Shown piece by piece: positions 63,588 through 64,000 of a stretch of 64,000 nucleotides of DNA; the stretch's first letter is position 1; each line of letters starts with the position of its first letter. Source of the stretch: Flammeovirgaceae bacterium 311. Its GTDB lineage: Bacteria > Bacteroidota > Bacteroidia > Cytophagales > Cyclobacteriaceae. The notes below the pieces were generated by a model, which had not been told where the DNA came from, did not search any database, and worked only from the letters and a program-made list of their open reading frames with translations. The translations under genes were made by a program, and so were the position numbers. The stretch is taken from contig CP004371.1 in the NCBI GenBank assembly GCA_000597885.1, positions 3,302,501 to 3,366,500 on the forward strand. Reading direction: 5' to 3'.

Positions 63588-64000
63588 GTGTCACCCACTC
63601 AACGTAAAAATATTATTTATTCACTGGTGCTGGCGGCAGCTTTTCTGGCCATCTGGGGCTATCGCCAATTAAGCCAGCCAAGTGCTGCCCGGGAAGTAAG
63701 CAACCTCAAAAAGATTGCATTACAGGGCACTACCATGGGCACTACCTACTCGGTAAAATACATGGATGCCCGGGGGCGTAACTTTAAGCCTTCGGTAGAT
63801 TCCCTGCTGGAGGCATTCAACATGTCTATGTCTACCTATATTCCCGAGTCTGAAATAAGCCGCTTTAATCAGGACGCGCTGTTAAAATACGAGAGTCCTT
63901 TCTTTTACCCGGTTCTCAGTAAGAGCAGGGAGATCCATCAGAAAACCGGGGGAGCTTTTGATCCTACGGTAGGCCCGCTGGTAAATGCCTGGGGTTTTGG
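63588..64000 (+). CDS. apbE: FAD:protein FMN transferase (ApbE) (partial)
   Basis: The frame runs off the right edge. The first 137 residues are visible: a membrane/signal anchor (SLVLAAAFLAIWGY), then LQGTTMGTTYSVKYMD, MSTYIPESEISRFNQ and TGGAFDPTVGPLVNAWGFG, which are ApbE signatures including a flavin-site loop. ApbE flavinylates targets such as Rnf or Nqr subunits. No ATG precedes the anchor. GTG at 63588 is the likely start. Confidence 0.88.
   Translation, partial: MSPTQRKNIIYSLVLAAAFLAIWGYRQLSQPSAAREVSNLKKIALQGTTMGTTYSVKYMDARGRNFKPSVDSLLEAFNMSMSTYIPESEISRFNQDALLKYESPFFYPVLSKSREIHQKTGGAFDPTVGPLVNAWGF

Overview
The window is a gene-dense, moderately GC-rich stretch of a Bacteroidota chromosome. 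The markers are a complete gldK-gldL-gldM-gldN set with a PorP/SprF-type protein, a PorW/SprE-like TPR lipoprotein, a TPP-riboswitch-controlled TonB receptor, Bacteroidota-type TAnnTTTG promoter elements, no dependence on Shine-Dalgarno sites, and an F1Fo operon lacking atpD and atpC. The mix of families fits the order Cytophagales (a gliding or T9SS-bearing marine or soil bacterium), but genus cannot be fixed from sequence reading alone. I see no rRNA, tRNA, CRISPR array, insertion sequence or prophage.

Layout. 1-7947 (minus): M23 peptidase, bactofilin, atpZ-like, small membrane protein, atpB-E-F-H-A-G, then a truncated UbiA-like membrane protein at the left edge. 8069-14981 (plus): PorW/SprE-like lipoprotein, a class A penicillin-binding protein, uvrC. 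15064-25513 (minus): gldN-M-L-K (in gene order K-L-M-N), porP-like, hemD, a DUF4271-type membrane protein, a WecA-like transferase, a BamA/TamA-like barrel; then a lipoprotein. 26589-33257 (plus): 2OG-Fe(II) oxygenase, chromate transporter family protein, GNAT, DUF2459 protein, pheS, 3-hydroxyacyl-CoA dehydrogenase, a degenerate Rieske-like lipoprotein and a small Rho-N-like protein. 33261-44830 (minus): a uracil-DNA-glycosylase-like protein, MoxR ATPase, three overlapping SurA/PpiC-type genes, an anti-sigma kinase / STAS / PP2C partner-switching set, guaB and a rhodanese. 44945-51040 (plus): PnuC-like transporter and NadR-like kinase, then a TPP riboswitch, TonB receptor, an unrecognised protein and a catalytically degenerate thiamine-pyrophosphokinase-like protein. 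The rest holds prmC, a GMC oxidoreductase coupled to an MFS transporter, a PAS protein, a decayed acyl-CoA thioesterase pseudogene, a membrane J-protein, ribD, a TPR-AAA ATPase coupled to a TPR membrane protein, a free-methionine-sulfoxide reductase, ruvB, a small acetyltransferase and the 5' part of an apbE-like gene.

Working together. The left block makes the Fo sector and most of F1 (beta and epsilon must be encoded elsewhere), next to bactofilin and M23 genes that probably shape the wall. The gld block forms the trans-envelope motor and core of the type IX secretion system. The PpiC/SurA cluster probably serves outer-membrane protein folding. The most interesting region is 44.9-51.0 kb: a vitamin-uptake locus centred on a TPP riboswitch in which the expected thiamine pyrophosphokinase has lost its catalytic motifs, while a NadR-like kinase lies nearby and an unrecognised protein sits between receptor and pseudo-enzyme. 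A second theme is terminator-like hairpins lying directly against, or even enclosing, the next gene's start codon.
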